The notes under the pieces: model-generated
What the model was told of the DNA's origin: nothing
The model's input: the letters and a program-made list of their open reading frames with translations, nothing else
The model's database searches: none
Part shown: piece after piece, positions 19,256 through 28,768 of the stretch
Layout of the letters: each line of letters begins with the position of its first letter
Position numbering within the stretch: position 1 is the first letter of the stretch
Position numbers and translations under genes: made by a program
DNA from: Bacteroidota bacterium
GTDB lineage: Bacteria; Bacteroidota; Ignavibacteria; Kapaibacteriales; NICIL-2
Assembly: GCA_019695345.1 (NCBI GenBank)
Contig: JAIBAE010000023.1
Location: forward strand, 1-53,027
DNA: 53,027 bases
Reading direction: 5' to 3'

Positions 19256-20965
19256 ATGTTTACCTACCAACACACAAATATTGATGAGCTTCGGGAACAG
19301 GTACGGAAGGCAAAACACGTCCGTAAAAAGATTGAATTATCTATAACGCTTTGCAATGCGATAATAGAACGCAATACACATGGAAACAGAGTGTATGCAG
19401 AACTTTTAGAAGCTATAGATTTTGCCAAGAATGGTGCCACGTTAGCATCCCAACATAACTTTGCCGATTTGGAACTTGAATGTATAATTGCCCAGGCACG
19501 TTGTATTGGAAATTGTAATAACTTCGCCGAGGCCATTTCTACGTTAGAATCTGCACAACAGCTTTTACACACAACAACACCAACCCGTTTACTTGCCCAG
19601 TGGCACTACACAGTAGCAAATCAATTATACTTTTTGGGTGAATATTCTAAAGCAATACATCATTATACTGATGCAATGCGGTACTTTACCGAAGTTAATA
19701 ATACCGAGTACATTGAATATTGTTGTAGCAACTTGGGTGCATCCTACCGGGAAATTAACGAATACTCAAAAGCGTTTCAGTATCATGCCGATGCTATTGC
19801 TATGGCTCAACCACGCAACAGTCCGCAGTTGGGTGGATATTACGTACACATGGCAGCCGATTATTTTATGCTTGCAAACGAACCCAAAGCATTCGAATAT
19901 CTTAATCTAGCCGAAGACTTTTTTATTAAACATCAACAAGAACAAGCACTACCCAGAGTATATATTAACCGCGCAGCAGGCTTAAGCCATGCCGGTAAAA
20001 ATTACGAGGCACTTCAATCGTATTTTAAGGCGTTGGATGTTTTAAACAAGTTTGATATTCATGATAACAAGCCACGATTATTGGCACAGGTTGCGCGGAC
20101 GTACGAAAAGTTGCAGGACTATGATTCATCCTTATTGTACTTCAATGAATCCATGATGTTGGCAGAACAACGTGGCGATAAAACTTTGATAGCAACAATA
20201 CAGGAGTATGTTGCTACTTTGTATATCAAACTCAACAAACTTGATGAAGCAGAAAGGTTATTAAAGGCTGCACTCTATTTCTTTCTTCATACCGAAGGGA
20301 AATTCTCAAGTACGGCACAAGTGTACAAACATCTTTCTGAAATTGCCCAACAGCGGGGTAAGTATAAAACAGCATTGGAGTACTACCAAAAATATCACGA
20401 GATTTTAGAAATAGTGCGGGAACATGAACGTGCACAAGCCAATAAAGAAGCTCAACACCGCTTAGAGGTAGAACGTGCCGCACGCGAACGAGAAGAATTA
20501 AAAATCAAAGCCGCTGAACTTGAACGCTCGTTAGAAATGAAACAAGGTGAACTTACTTCGCTTGCTATAGCTCTCTCGCAAAAAAACGAACTGATTGAAA
20601 AACTCCGAATTAAGGTAAAGGAGCTTTCGGAATCTAAACAGGCATCAAAACAAGATGGCTGTAAAACCATGATACACGAAATTGAGGTATTACGTCAATC
20701 GAGCGAGGAACAATGGACAACACTGCAAAAGCAATTTGAAAGCATTGACTCCGGATATCAGAACAGATTGCTTCATCAATATCCGGCATTAACGCAATAC
20801 GAAATCAAAGTTTGTTTACTGATGAAACTGAACCTATCAACCAAGGATATTGCTAGTATCCTCTGGACATCGCCACGCACAGTAGAAACACAACGCTATT
20901 CTATCCGTAAAAAACTCAATCTGAATAAAGACGAAAATCTCTATTCGTTTTTAGTAAAGGTGTAA
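19256..20965 (+). CDS. TPR-coiled-coil-LuxR-type HTH transcriptional regulator (module 1)
   Basis: 569 residues with no signal peptide or membrane segment, so a cytoplasmic regulator. Residues ~10-390 are TPR helices ('LGASYREINEYSKAFQYHAD', 'YEALQSYFKALDVLN', 'KYKTALEYYQKYHEIL'). A charged coiled coil follows (~395-475). The C-terminal LuxR/GerE-type HTH spans about 505-569: 'LTQYEIKVCLLMKLNLSTKD', then the recognition-helix motif 'SPRTVETQRYSIRKKL'. TPRs may sense a peptide or partner protein; the HTH binds DNA. Its HTH closely matches the regulators at 25180 and 26922, while the TPR part is divergent. Divergent from the 1193-residue surface protein, its probable target. No strong Shine-Dalgarno. 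A family-1 repeat begins 7 bases after the stop. Confidence 0.88.
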   Translation: MFTYQHTNIDELREQVRKAKHVRKKIELSITLCNAIIERNTHGNRVYAELLEAIDFAKNGATLASQHNFADLELECIIAQARCIGNCNNFAEAISTLESAQQLLHTTTPTRLLAQWHYTVANQLYFLGEYSKAIHHYTDAMRYFTEVNNTEYIEYCCSNLGASYREINEYSKAFQYHADAIAMAQPRNSPQLGGYYVHMAADYFMLANEPKAFEYLNLAEDFFIKHQQEQALPRVYINRAAGLSHAGKNYEALQSYFKALDVLNKFDIHDNKPRLLAQVARTYEKLQDYDSSLLYFNESMMLAEQRGDKTLIATIQEYVATLYIKLNKLDEAERLLKAALYFFLHTEGKFSSTAQVYKHLSEIAQQRGKYKTALEYYQKYHEILEIVREHERAQANKEAQHRLEVERAAREREELKIKAAELERSLEMKQGELTSLAIALSQKNELIEKLRIKVKELSESKQASKQDGCKTMIHEIEVLRQSSEEQWTTLQKQFESIDSGYQNRLLHQYPALTQYEIKVCLLMKLNLSTKDIASILWTSPRTVETQRYSIRKKLNLNKDENLYSFLVKV

Positions 20966-21274
20966 TGTGTTTGCTATCGCCAGACCGCACCGTACCTATA
21001 TATATTTCACACCAATCCTATGCGGAAAAGAACTTGTTCAATACTACCAAACGGTAATCGTTTTGTAGTTGTAGGTTGTACAATCTCGGCAAAATTGAGG
21101 ATGTTTATGTATCAACGTATGGTGCCGTCCGGCGATAGCAGATACTATAAAAGTGATAATATTTAGTGCTTTATTCTTTTACTTGTATCTGAGAATCAGT
21201 TAAGTATCAACAAAAGTAACAAGGGCTAATTCACTACTGTTGTACTTTTCTCCAAATACTATGAACTCACATTT
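20966..21274. other. 309-base convergent intergenic region
   Basis: Lies between the ends of the TPR-LuxR gene and the 1206-residue surface-protein gene. Most of it is one complete family-1 element (20973-21139). The remaining 135 bases show no gene or clear terminator. Confidence 0.6.
20973..21139. repeat. Complete family-1 element, 167 bp
   Basis: Ends GCTATCGCCAGACCGCACC (20973-20991) and GGTGCCGTCCGGCGATAGC (21121-21139) are 17/19 inverse. The core has CCTATGCGGAAAAGAAC. The left end starts 7 bases after the TPR-LuxR stop. Confidence 0.85.
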
Positions 21275-24200
21275 CTACCGTACTACCGACATAAGTTTAT
21301 GATATTGTTCTTTCCCGGTAACAAGCCTCACAATGTATGCTCCTGTTTCAAGATTACTAAGCTGCAATTGAATTTGTTGTGTTCCTGCCTCTTGATATCC
21401 TGCATCGAAATGTAAACGTTCTTTACCCATCAAATCGTAAACAATTATCTCAACTTTTTCTGCGACTGTATTACGAAACACCAGAGTAGCACGTGCATTA
21501 CTGGGTGTAGGAATAATATCCATCATTGTATTAGTTGCTAAATGAGTGAGGTCATCTTCTACATCAAGTACTAACGAAGCAAATTTAGCCCAACAACCGG
21601 TGGTATTATTTTCGCCTATGGTTTGAATAAAAAATGTTTTAGTTTCTGGATTTTCTACATATAATTGAACTGCGTTGAAATCAGCATGAACAGTAGCGTA
21701 CAACGAGTCCTTACCACTTTCATCCCGAACCCTGATAAGGTACAAGTGCGCATTAGGGTCAAGCGATTTGTTCCAACTAAGGTTTACAACATTCTGATTT
21801 GTATAAAAGCCTACAGCATTCGTCGGTGCAACTAACGCCTGCTTAGGGTTAGGCAGATAGGTTGGCGAATAGATAAAATTGGTGGCACGGTCATTATCCC
21901 ACCGTACAGCATAGATATAATAACCACACTCTAGTAGTGAATCAGATAGAGTATAAGAGAATGTTCCTGTCTTTTCATCTATCGTACCTATACGATAGCC
22001 ATCATTATTTTTGTCATCTGTATCAATATAGAAATCTATAATTGAGCTAGCAGGAGCACTTGTTTTATCCCAGGTGCACGTAATAGTTCGAGCATTTTGC
22101 TTAACACTATAACTGAATTCTGGTCTGGGCTTTACTATAGACCAAATACGAACAGAATCTCCAGTTTTTTTACCAACCACTCCAAGTTTCCATTCTCCCT
22201 GTTCGGGATTTTTTAACACCCACAACCCAACATCCGAAGCCGAAGCAGCGGGAGAAAATATTACGGTTGAATCGGCTGATGTTTTTGTGTACTGTTGTTT
22301 TGAAGGAGCAATAAGAAAGGTGTATGGCTGATCGGCAGACTTAATTTGTGCATACACATAGTTTGAAGGTTTATTAATGGTAAAGGAAACATAGGTTGTA
22401 TCGTTTGCTTGTACCTCGTTGCCTTTTCCTTTAAAGGCTATCCCGCCCAAATCTTGTATTGTTCCTTCTTGAAACCCGATAAACTCAGTGGTTTCACTAA
22501 TAGGGCTTTTACTCAGATTAATCCATGCACCCCAAACTCCAAGCCACCCAAAATCCATATCAAAAGAAACTTGGGTGTTTCGAATCATCAATTGTGCGGC
22601 TGAAACACGGTACGGTAATCCCAGTTTAGCATTGACAAGTTGAAATACAGGATGATTCTTAAAGAGATCGGGGATATAGATATCCCCACGCACTAAGCCA
22701 GAAACAATAAATTTAGGCAGTACATTCAAAGAACCACTTAATGTTCCTGAACAAAAAAACTTGTCCCCACCAAACTGAGCTATATCGGCTCCTATGTTAT
22801 TCAAACCAAAATAGCATAGTTCCGGGTTGATTGCTACTGCAAACGTGCCTCGAAGCTGTGCTGCCCATACGTCAATTTTACCAAAAATTCTTAATTTTCC
22901 TTCTGCTTCAAATTCTCCAAATTCATTGCCTTTTAAGCTCATATCAGCATCAAATATTTGCCAATCCGCTGCTGCATTCGGTAGGACCGCTTTCAAGTCC
23001 GAAAAAACTAATGCTTCTGTCCAGTCGTTTCTATTTGCTAAAAATGCGGTACCCCTAATAGTCTTGGGACCGGTTTGCCAGTTACTCATTTCAAATTCAA
23101 AACCTTTCCAAACTAAATAATGGAACGGGGGCGGGTTTGGCATGGGGACCGGAATACCATATTTATTATTAGCATCAAGTTTAAATAGAACTTTGAATTG
23201 TTCAGGCTTTCGATCGATATAAGTAAAACCACCTCCTGCGTCCGAAAAAAGCTTTGTTTTGAATAAAATATCGAATGTAAATTTCTTTTCCGACGTATTA
23301 TACTCACACAGCATATTTTTAATGCACCAATCCTTAGAATTTGCTATCCCCACATTATTCACTTGCAAACCTGTGGGTAATTCCCATCCTGATGGGCTAA
23401 TTTTGAAATCCTTAAAAACTATCCCGCCGGTATTATCTGAAGGATGAAAGAGTATATCACAGCCATCGGAAAATGTTTGTAAAATCAGACGTAGATCTAT
23501 TAGCATATCAGTGGGAGATTCAGGATCGCCCTCCATACGTAATCGTTCTATAATAGGTGCGATTCCCCCAAGATAGTATGTTCCAGCAGCTACACCTAAT
23601 ACTAAGGGATTTGAAGAAAATTCCAAGCTTTCAGTCAACGTAATGTTCGAGGCTACAAGGCTTATTAGACCAAGATCAACATCATTCATCACAAGATTAC
23701 CAGTAAAGACAATTTTTGAACTTCCCGGTGTGGTATCTATGACAAACGATGCCAAGTTTTTGAACTTTAGGGCTTCTCCTATACGAACCTCATTAAAGTC
23801 ATTGGCAAGTTCAAGAGATATAGCATTGGGGAATATATCACTCCCTATAAACTTTGCCTTTTTGTTAGCAACCTTTACAGTGAATATATGCCTACCGTTA
23901 TAAAAATGTTTCCACTCCCGCCGCGGTACTTCTATAGTAAAATCACTACTTCTCGCCTCTCCGATAGTAGCGGTTTCAAGGTTTAAGTGCATTGTTTCAC
24001 CACGCTGCAATTCACTAAATATCTGCTGCCCTTGTTTACCGGCATTTACAACTACTAAGCTTTTACTACCGTCAACAGTCTTTTCTACGTAGCGGAATTG
24101 GAATTCAAAATCTTGAGTAATATTCGTACCATTAACATCTACCGTTTTCACAAAGCGTTTTGTGAAATTTGCCCAAATTACTTGTGTTGGTTTGCCATAG

Positions 24201-24895
24201 TCTTGAATGGCAAGAAAAGAACTACAGCCTTCTTTGTCACAAACTCCTTTAAACTTATCAGAAGGGTTTCTTCCTTTATACGCTGGAAACTGCGTTACAT
24301 CACTGACTTTATAAAAAATGGCTCCAAAAGGTATGGTATTACCTCCATGCCAGTTATCTCCAAGTGGAGAACAAGAAAACTCTGGGTTTACCCACGTCAT
24401 CTTTTCAATTTTCATACGAAGCAAGCTCGGATTGAAGTAATGCCAAGTAGCATCCTGAAATTTCATCACATTCAGAGACACTTCGCTGATACTTGCCTCA
24501 CTACCTTCTATCGAAAGAACAACATTACAGCTAAATTTCTCCTGCTTACCTAACCGGATAAGAGTTTTTTCATCTTCCCAGATAATTGTCTTCTGCCCAT
24601 CACCTGTTACCAAACCAATATCTCCGGAAAGTTCTGCGGCAATAGGGCGCTCGCTGAAATTATTATTTCCTAAGCCTTTACAATCAGCCAAAAACTTTAC
24701 GATGGAACCTTTTGCAGCAAAGTCTTTTGCCGTGTAGGTGATTTTAACGTATTGGCTTTCTGTTTCGTCATCGTGCTTCAGCACTTCGACTTTTATGTTA
24801 GAAATAGTGGGATCAGATGCAAATAAGCTGGGAACGCAAATACATACTATTGCAGTACAAAGAAGTATAGTTGAGCAGATGTTCGGAAATTTCAT
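21275..24895 (-). CDS. Large exported protein of unknown function with T9SS sorting domain (module 2)
   Basis: 1206 residues, a full-length paralogue of the gene at 15219 with conserved order throughout. The start at 24895 has AAGGAA eight bases upstream and a signal peptide (STILLCTAIVCICVPSLFA). Shared signatures include 'SQYVKITYTAKDFAAKGS', 'GGIAPIIERLRMEGDP', 'CDILFHPSDNTGG', 'FGWLGVWGAWINLSKSP' and 'CGYYIYAVRWDN'. An Fn3-like stretch ('NVVNLSWNKSLDPNAHLYLI') precedes the C-terminal T9SS type-A domain ('DIIPTPSNARATLVF', 'DLMGKERLHF', 'ETGAYIVRL'). The two paralogues differ most in the sorting domain. Function unknown; probably a surface or released structural protein. Divergent from two tandem TPR-LuxR genes. 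Confidence 0.85.
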   Translation of the reverse strand: MKFPNICSTILLCTAIVCICVPSLFASDPTISNIKVEVLKHDDETESQYVKITYTAKDFAAKGSIVKFLADCKGLGNNNFSERPIAAELSGDIGLVTGDGQKTIIWEDEKTLIRLGKQEKFSCNVVLSIEGSEASISEVSLNVMKFQDATWHYFNPSLLRMKIEKMTWVNPEFSCSPLGDNWHGGNTIPFGAIFYKVSDVTQFPAYKGRNPSDKFKGVCDKEGCSSFLAIQDYGKPTQVIWANFTKRFVKTVDVNGTNITQDFEFQFRYVEKTVDGSKSLVVVNAGKQGQQIFSELQRGETMHLNLETATIGEARSSDFTIEVPRREWKHFYNGRHIFTVKVANKKAKFIGSDIFPNAISLELANDFNEVRIGEALKFKNLASFVIDTTPGSSKIVFTGNLVMNDVDLGLISLVASNITLTESLEFSSNPLVLGVAAGTYYLGGIAPIIERLRMEGDPESPTDMLIDLRLILQTFSDGCDILFHPSDNTGGIVFKDFKISPSGWELPTGLQVNNVGIANSKDWCIKNMLCEYNTSEKKFTFDILFKTKLFSDAGGGFTYIDRKPEQFKVLFKLDANNKYGIPVPMPNPPPFHYLVWKGFEFEMSNWQTGPKTIRGTAFLANRNDWTEALVFSDLKAVLPNAAADWQIFDADMSLKGNEFGEFEAEGKLRIFGKIDVWAAQLRGTFAVAINPELCYFGLNNIGADIAQFGGDKFFCSGTLSGSLNVLPKFIVSGLVRGDIYIPDLFKNHPVFQLVNAKLGLPYRVSAAQLMIRNTQVSFDMDFGWLGVWGAWINLSKSPISETTEFIGFQEGTIQDLGGIAFKGKGNEVQANDTTYVSFTINKPSNYVYAQIKSADQPYTFLIAPSKQQYTKTSADSTVIFSPAASASDVGLWVLKNPEQGEWKLGVVGKKTGDSVRIWSIVKPRPEFSYSVKQNARTITCTWDKTSAPASSIIDFYIDTDDKNNDGYRIGTIDEKTGTFSYTLSDSLLECGYYIYAVRWDNDRATNFIYSPTYLPNPKQALVAPTNAVGFYTNQNVVNLSWNKSLDPNAHLYLIRVRDESGKDSLYATVHADFNAVQLYVENPETKTFFIQTIGENNTTGCWAKFASLVLDVEDDLTHLATNTMMDIIPTPSNARATLVFRNTVAEKVEIIVYDLMGKERLHFDAGYQEAGTQQIQLQLSNLETGAYIVRLVTGKEQYHKLMSVVR

Positions 24896-25092
24896 AGTTT
24901 ATTCCTTGTATTTATGTAAAAGCAGCAGTGTATAGATATAAGTAAAGTTTTTCCTATGATAAAATCTATCCCCAACAGTTTTCCTACTTTATCTATATCA
25001 CATCTAAAAACCAAATTGTGTGCGACAGGGTAAGATGAACTTGATGTTGATTAGTTTTCAAACAAATCTCACAATTCTATCTTATCACATCA

Positions 25093-25111
25093 CTACGTAT
25101 TTACTACGTAG
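25093..25111. promoter_or_regulatory. Perfect inverted repeat CTACGTA-N5-TACGTAG (candidate operator)
   Basis: Perfect 7-bp arms, in the 284-base region between the divergent 1206-residue surface-protein gene and the TPR-LuxR gene at 25180. Matches 18928-18946 in module 1 at 17 of 19 positions. Confidence 0.5.
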
Positions 25112-25179
25112 TTCATTTTTTGTAAGTTAGACTAAACTCTATAGTTACATTTTCATTATCAACCACAATTATCTGTACA

Positions 25180-26889
25180 ATGCAAAAATTCCAAGAGAGT
25201 TTTATTCCTGATGATAGTGAATTTCTAAGAAACCTACAGTCAGCCAGATATCACCGAAAAAAGGCAGAAATATCACTCTCTGCCGGTATTTATTACATAA
25301 AAGAGCATGCAGTGACTCAGGACATACATCTGCTGTATCATGCAGCTTATTACTTTAGAACTGCATCCCATTATTCAATTGAAAAATCATTATCTCGAAT
25401 TAACCTTCTTAGCAAAGTATTCCTTGCCAGAATTGATGTTATTGAGTCTCGGCATGAGGTTGCCCTAACTAAACTTGTGAAACTTGAGAAAGAAGTGGAT
25501 ACTTTGCAGGATAAGGAGATTAGAGCAACGTGGTGTTATACAATGGCACTGCTATACCAGTATCATGGTGATAACACATTAACTATTACGTATGGTAAAG
25601 AAGCACTTGATTTATTTAGTCAAATTGGTTCTTTCCGTGAAATAATAACATGCTTGTTCAACCTTGGGGTAGATTATAGGGAGATTGGCGATTATACAAC
25701 AGCGATTGAATATTTCTCAAAAGCTCTCGAGTTAGGATTAGAACACAATAGTCCGTTTCTTGAATATTTCTATATTGAAGTTGGAAAGATTTACTTATTA
25801 AAAGGTAATACTAGTGAAGGGTTAAAGTTTGTTGAGCAAGCAGCAACTATACTACACATGAAAAATGACTACGAAGGATTAATCTATGCTTATACAACAA
25901 TTGCACTTCATTATTCAGACGTTAATAATTTGGAAGATGCTTTTGTGTGGTTTAACAAATGCCTTAATATCTCAGAACAACATAATGTTCATAATACTTT
26001 TTTTGTACTAAGCTATGCTGACACCTGCTATAAAGTAAAAAATTTCTCAGGTGCTTTGGAACTTTACGAAGAAGCCCTTGCTGTATCAAGAATCAGAAAC
26101 GACCTTGTTTACATTGCCAAATCCGAGAATCGCATTTCCTCAGTTCTTATTGAATTGGGTGACTTTAAAACAGCTTTAAATCTTGCAGAAGAAAGTTTGA
26201 GTTTTTTTTCCACTGCAAGCTATTATACAGACGAGTTATGCATTCTCTATCAAAACCTAAGCACCATTTACGAAAAACAAAAGAATACAGCCAAGGCGTT
26301 AGAATACCAAAAACTCTATTGTACCTGGAAATCGAAATGGTTTGAGCAACAAAGAGAAATTGATATTCAAAAAGCAAAACAACGGCTGGATCTTGAAACT
26401 ACTGCGCGAGAACAAGAAGAGTTAAAAGTTAAAACACTTGAACTTCAGCATCAACTGACATTACAACGTGCGGAGGTTACTGCCTTAGCCATTACACTTT
26501 CTCAGAAAAATGAATTTATTGATAAACTACATACTCGAATTAAAGAATTATCACTGATGCAAGAATCTGCAACCAAAGATAAGTGCAAAACCATGATTCA
26601 AGAAATCGAATCACTACGCCAATCGGGTCCAGAACAATGGGAGACTCTGCAAAAACAATTCGAAAGCATTGATGAATCATTTCAAATTAGGCTAACAAAA
26701 CAGTTCAATGAATTAACGAATCACGAGATAAAGGTATGTATGCTTATGAGATTAAATTTATCAAGTAAAGATATCGCTAATATTTTATGGACATCCCCAC
26801 GCACCATAGAAACTCACCGCTATTCTATCCGTAAAAAACTCAACTTGAATAAAGAGGAAAACCTCTATTCGTTTTTAGTAAAAGTATAA
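25180..26889 (+). CDS. TPR-coiled-coil-LuxR-type HTH transcriptional regulator (module 2, first)
   Basis: 569 residues, soluble. TPR units fill ~10-395 ('LGVDYREIGDYTTAIEYFSK', 'FSGALELYEEALAVSR', 'NTAKALEYQKLYCTWK'). A coiled coil (~395-475) leads to the LuxR-type HTH ('LTNHEIKVCMLMRLNLSSKD', 'SPRTIETHRYSIRKKL'). Probable cytoplasmic regulator of the divergent 1206-residue surface protein and perhaps of itself. It is followed 32 bases later by a second regulator, so the two are likely co-transcribed. The final 104 bases of coding DNA are identical to the end of that gene (26782-26885 against 28542-28645), including wobble positions, although the N-terminal halves are quite different. No strong Shine-Dalgarno. 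Confidence 0.88.
   Translation: MQKFQESFIPDDSEFLRNLQSARYHRKKAEISLSAGIYYIKEHAVTQDIHLLYHAAYYFRTASHYSIEKSLSRINLLSKVFLARIDVIESRHEVALTKLVKLEKEVDTLQDKEIRATWCYTMALLYQYHGDNTLTITYGKEALDLFSQIGSFREIITCLFNLGVDYREIGDYTTAIEYFSKALELGLEHNSPFLEYFYIEVGKIYLLKGNTSEGLKFVEQAATILHMKNDYEGLIYAYTTIALHYSDVNNLEDAFVWFNKCLNISEQHNVHNTFFVLSYADTCYKVKNFSGALELYEEALAVSRIRNDLVYIAKSENRISSVLIELGDFKTALNLAEESLSFFSTASYYTDELCILYQNLSTIYEKQKNTAKALEYQKLYCTWKSKWFEQQREIDIQKAKQRLDLETTAREQEELKVKTLELQHQLTLQRAEVTALAITLSQKNEFIDKLHTRIKELSLMQESATKDKCKTMIQEIESLRQSGPEQWETLQKQFESIDESFQIRLTKQFNELTNHEIKVCMLMRLNLSSKDIANILWTSPRTIETHRYSIRKKLNLNKEENLYSFLVKV
26782..26885 (+). repeat. 104-bp direct repeat, copy 1 (HTH-encoding)
   Basis: Identical base for base to 28542-28645. 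Encodes the recognition helix to the C-terminus of the TPR-LuxR protein. Confidence 0.9.
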
Positions 26890-26921
26890 TACAACTTCCA
26901 CATTATACACAGCAACAGAAT

Positions 26922-28649
26922 ATGTCTCAAACTCATGCCATCCCTAAAAAAACATTAGAAGATGTTGAAACTGAACTACGTAATGCAAAACATGCTAAGC
27001 GTAAGTTCGATGTAACTCTGGAGCTTTGCCGCTACATGAGGAAAGATGTCCCCAGAATGCAAACATTAGCAGAGTCTGCCTTGCAGTTAACCGAATCACA
27101 TCCCGAACTTGGGTTGATTAGAAAAGCAAGAGCAGCTTGGTGGATTGGCTTTTCTTTCCGCTTGCAAAACAAATTCGAGTCTGCTCTCCAAATGTTCCAA
27201 CTTGCCTTCAAATATCACACACAAGCAAGTATTACTGATACAAAAGACTTTAGTGAGATTGAAATTGACACTTATCTTATGGAGCTAGTTGATAACATCG
27301 CTATAGTCCAGTTCCACTTAGGCAACATAGAACAAGCAATGGCAAACTTCTATCACAACTTACAGCTGTGCGAGAAACATCAAGTTACCGGTGGCATCAT
27401 TGCATCCAATAATAGCTTAGGAGAGGTATGGCGTAATGCCGGCAATATTGCAAAAGCATATATTCACTGGAACACAGCCTTAAATACCTCATTCCGCACG
27501 AACGATTTACGCCGCATTGCAGAGTTATACAGCAATCTTTCTTCCGTACATGAATACTATGGCGAGAACGATAAAGCTTTAGAGCTAATTAACAAAGCAG
27601 TTCTTCATGCTAAAGAATACAAAAACGAATATGGTACATGTATGTCCCTACTAAACCGTGCACGAATTTATAACTGCAACAAAGATTGGGAAAAATCACA
27701 GCTTGATATAGAAGAGTGTATGGCAATAGCTGAAGAATTTCACATAGGGATAATAACAATACAGGCATACATATCTCTGGCAGAAACCTATTATTCTCAA
27801 GGCGATATTCCCAATACCATACTGCAATACACCCATGCAATAACACTTGCCAAAGAAACAAACGAGAAATCAACCATTGCCCAATGCACCTTTAGTTTGG
27901 CAGATTGTTACCATAAACTAAAACAAAACACAGAATCTATTATCAACGCAAAAATATCGTACGATATTGCTCTTTCAATTAACAGTACAGCTCTTGCGGC
28001 ATCTGCATTACAGCTTCTGGCAGATGTAGAGCAAGAACAAGGAAACATTACCGAATGTAACAACTACTTACGTAAGTATATTGCTATAAAAGAACAAATT
28101 CACCAAGAACAACATACCAACGAAGTACGCGAAGCACGAATGCGCTTATCCTTAGAAAATGCAGAACTTGAACGACAAGAACTTGCAAAAAAAACATTAG
28201 AATTGGAACGCAACCTAAACGAAAAAAGTGCAGAGTTATCAGCATTAGCATTGTCAATTTCGCAGAAGAATTCGGTTATCGAAAAACTCAGTAAAAAAAT
28301 CGAAGAACTCTCAACAACACCCAATCAAAGCTATACCGAACGTTGTAAAAGTATGATTCACGAGATAGAAATACTCAAAAATTCGGGCGAGGAACAATGG
28401 ACAACACTGCAAAAACAATTCGAGGGATTTGACAATGGTTTCCAAACACGGTTGCTGCACCAATTTAACTCGTTAACCGGCAAAGAAATGAAAATCTGTT
28501 TGCTAACACGGTTAAATTTATCAAGCAAAGATATCGCAAACATTTTATGGACATCCCCACGCACCATAGAAACTCACCGCTATTCTATCCGTAAAAAACT
28601 CAACTTGAATAAAGAGGAAAACCTCTATTCGTTTTTAGTAAAAGTGTAA
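26922..28649 (+). CDS. TPR-coiled-coil-LuxR-type HTH transcriptional regulator (module 2, second)
   Basis: 575 residues. TPR helices span ~10-395 ('NSLGEVWRNAGNIAKAYIHW', 'LSSVHEYYGENDKALELINK', 'SLAETYYSQGDIPNTILQYT'), then a coiled coil, then the LuxR-type HTH from ~510 ('LTGKEMKICLLTRLNLSSKD', 'SPRTIETHRYSIRKKL'). The C-terminal 35 residues equal those of the preceding regulator. It starts 32 bases after that gene, so the two probably form an operon; differing sensor halves with the same DNA-binding end suggest two inputs converging on one operator set. This is inference. A family-1 repeat end begins 7 bases after its stop, and that junction is nearly the same as at the end of the 19256 gene. 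Confidence 0.88.
   Translation: MSQTHAIPKKTLEDVETELRNAKHAKRKFDVTLELCRYMRKDVPRMQTLAESALQLTESHPELGLIRKARAAWWIGFSFRLQNKFESALQMFQLAFKYHTQASITDTKDFSEIEIDTYLMELVDNIAIVQFHLGNIEQAMANFYHNLQLCEKHQVTGGIIASNNSLGEVWRNAGNIAKAYIHWNTALNTSFRTNDLRRIAELYSNLSSVHEYYGENDKALELINKAVLHAKEYKNEYGTCMSLLNRARIYNCNKDWEKSQLDIEECMAIAEEFHIGIITIQAYISLAETYYSQGDIPNTILQYTHAITLAKETNEKSTIAQCTFSLADCYHKLKQNTESIINAKISYDIALSINSTALAASALQLLADVEQEQGNITECNNYLRKYIAIKEQIHQEQHTNEVREARMRLSLENAELERQELAKKTLELERNLNEKSAELSALALSISQKNSVIEKLSKKIEELSTTPNQSYTERCKSMIHEIEILKNSGEEQWTTLQKQFEGFDNGFQTRLLHQFNSLTGKEMKICLLTRLNLSSKDIANILWTSPRTIETHRYSIRKKLNLNKEENLYSFLVKV
28542..28645 (+). repeat. 104-bp direct repeat, copy 2 (HTH-encoding)
   Basis: Identical to 26782-26885; see that entry. 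The flanking upstream sequence already differs at synonymous sites. Confidence 0.9.
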
Positions 28650-28656
28650 TGTGTTT

Positions 28657-28675
28657 GCTATCGCCAGACCGCACC
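28657..28675 (+). repeat. Family-1 repeat end
   Basis: GCTATCGCCAGACCGCACC, 7 bases after the stop at 28649. The core TTATGCGGGTAAGAAC follows at about 28711; no matching right end. Confidence 0.8.
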
Positions 28676-28768
28676 ACACATTACACTCCGTACCAACGTT
28701 CTTATGCGGGTAAGAACGCACCATTACAACAAAACCTATATCGAGGTAGTTAAGCATTATTATTTCCT

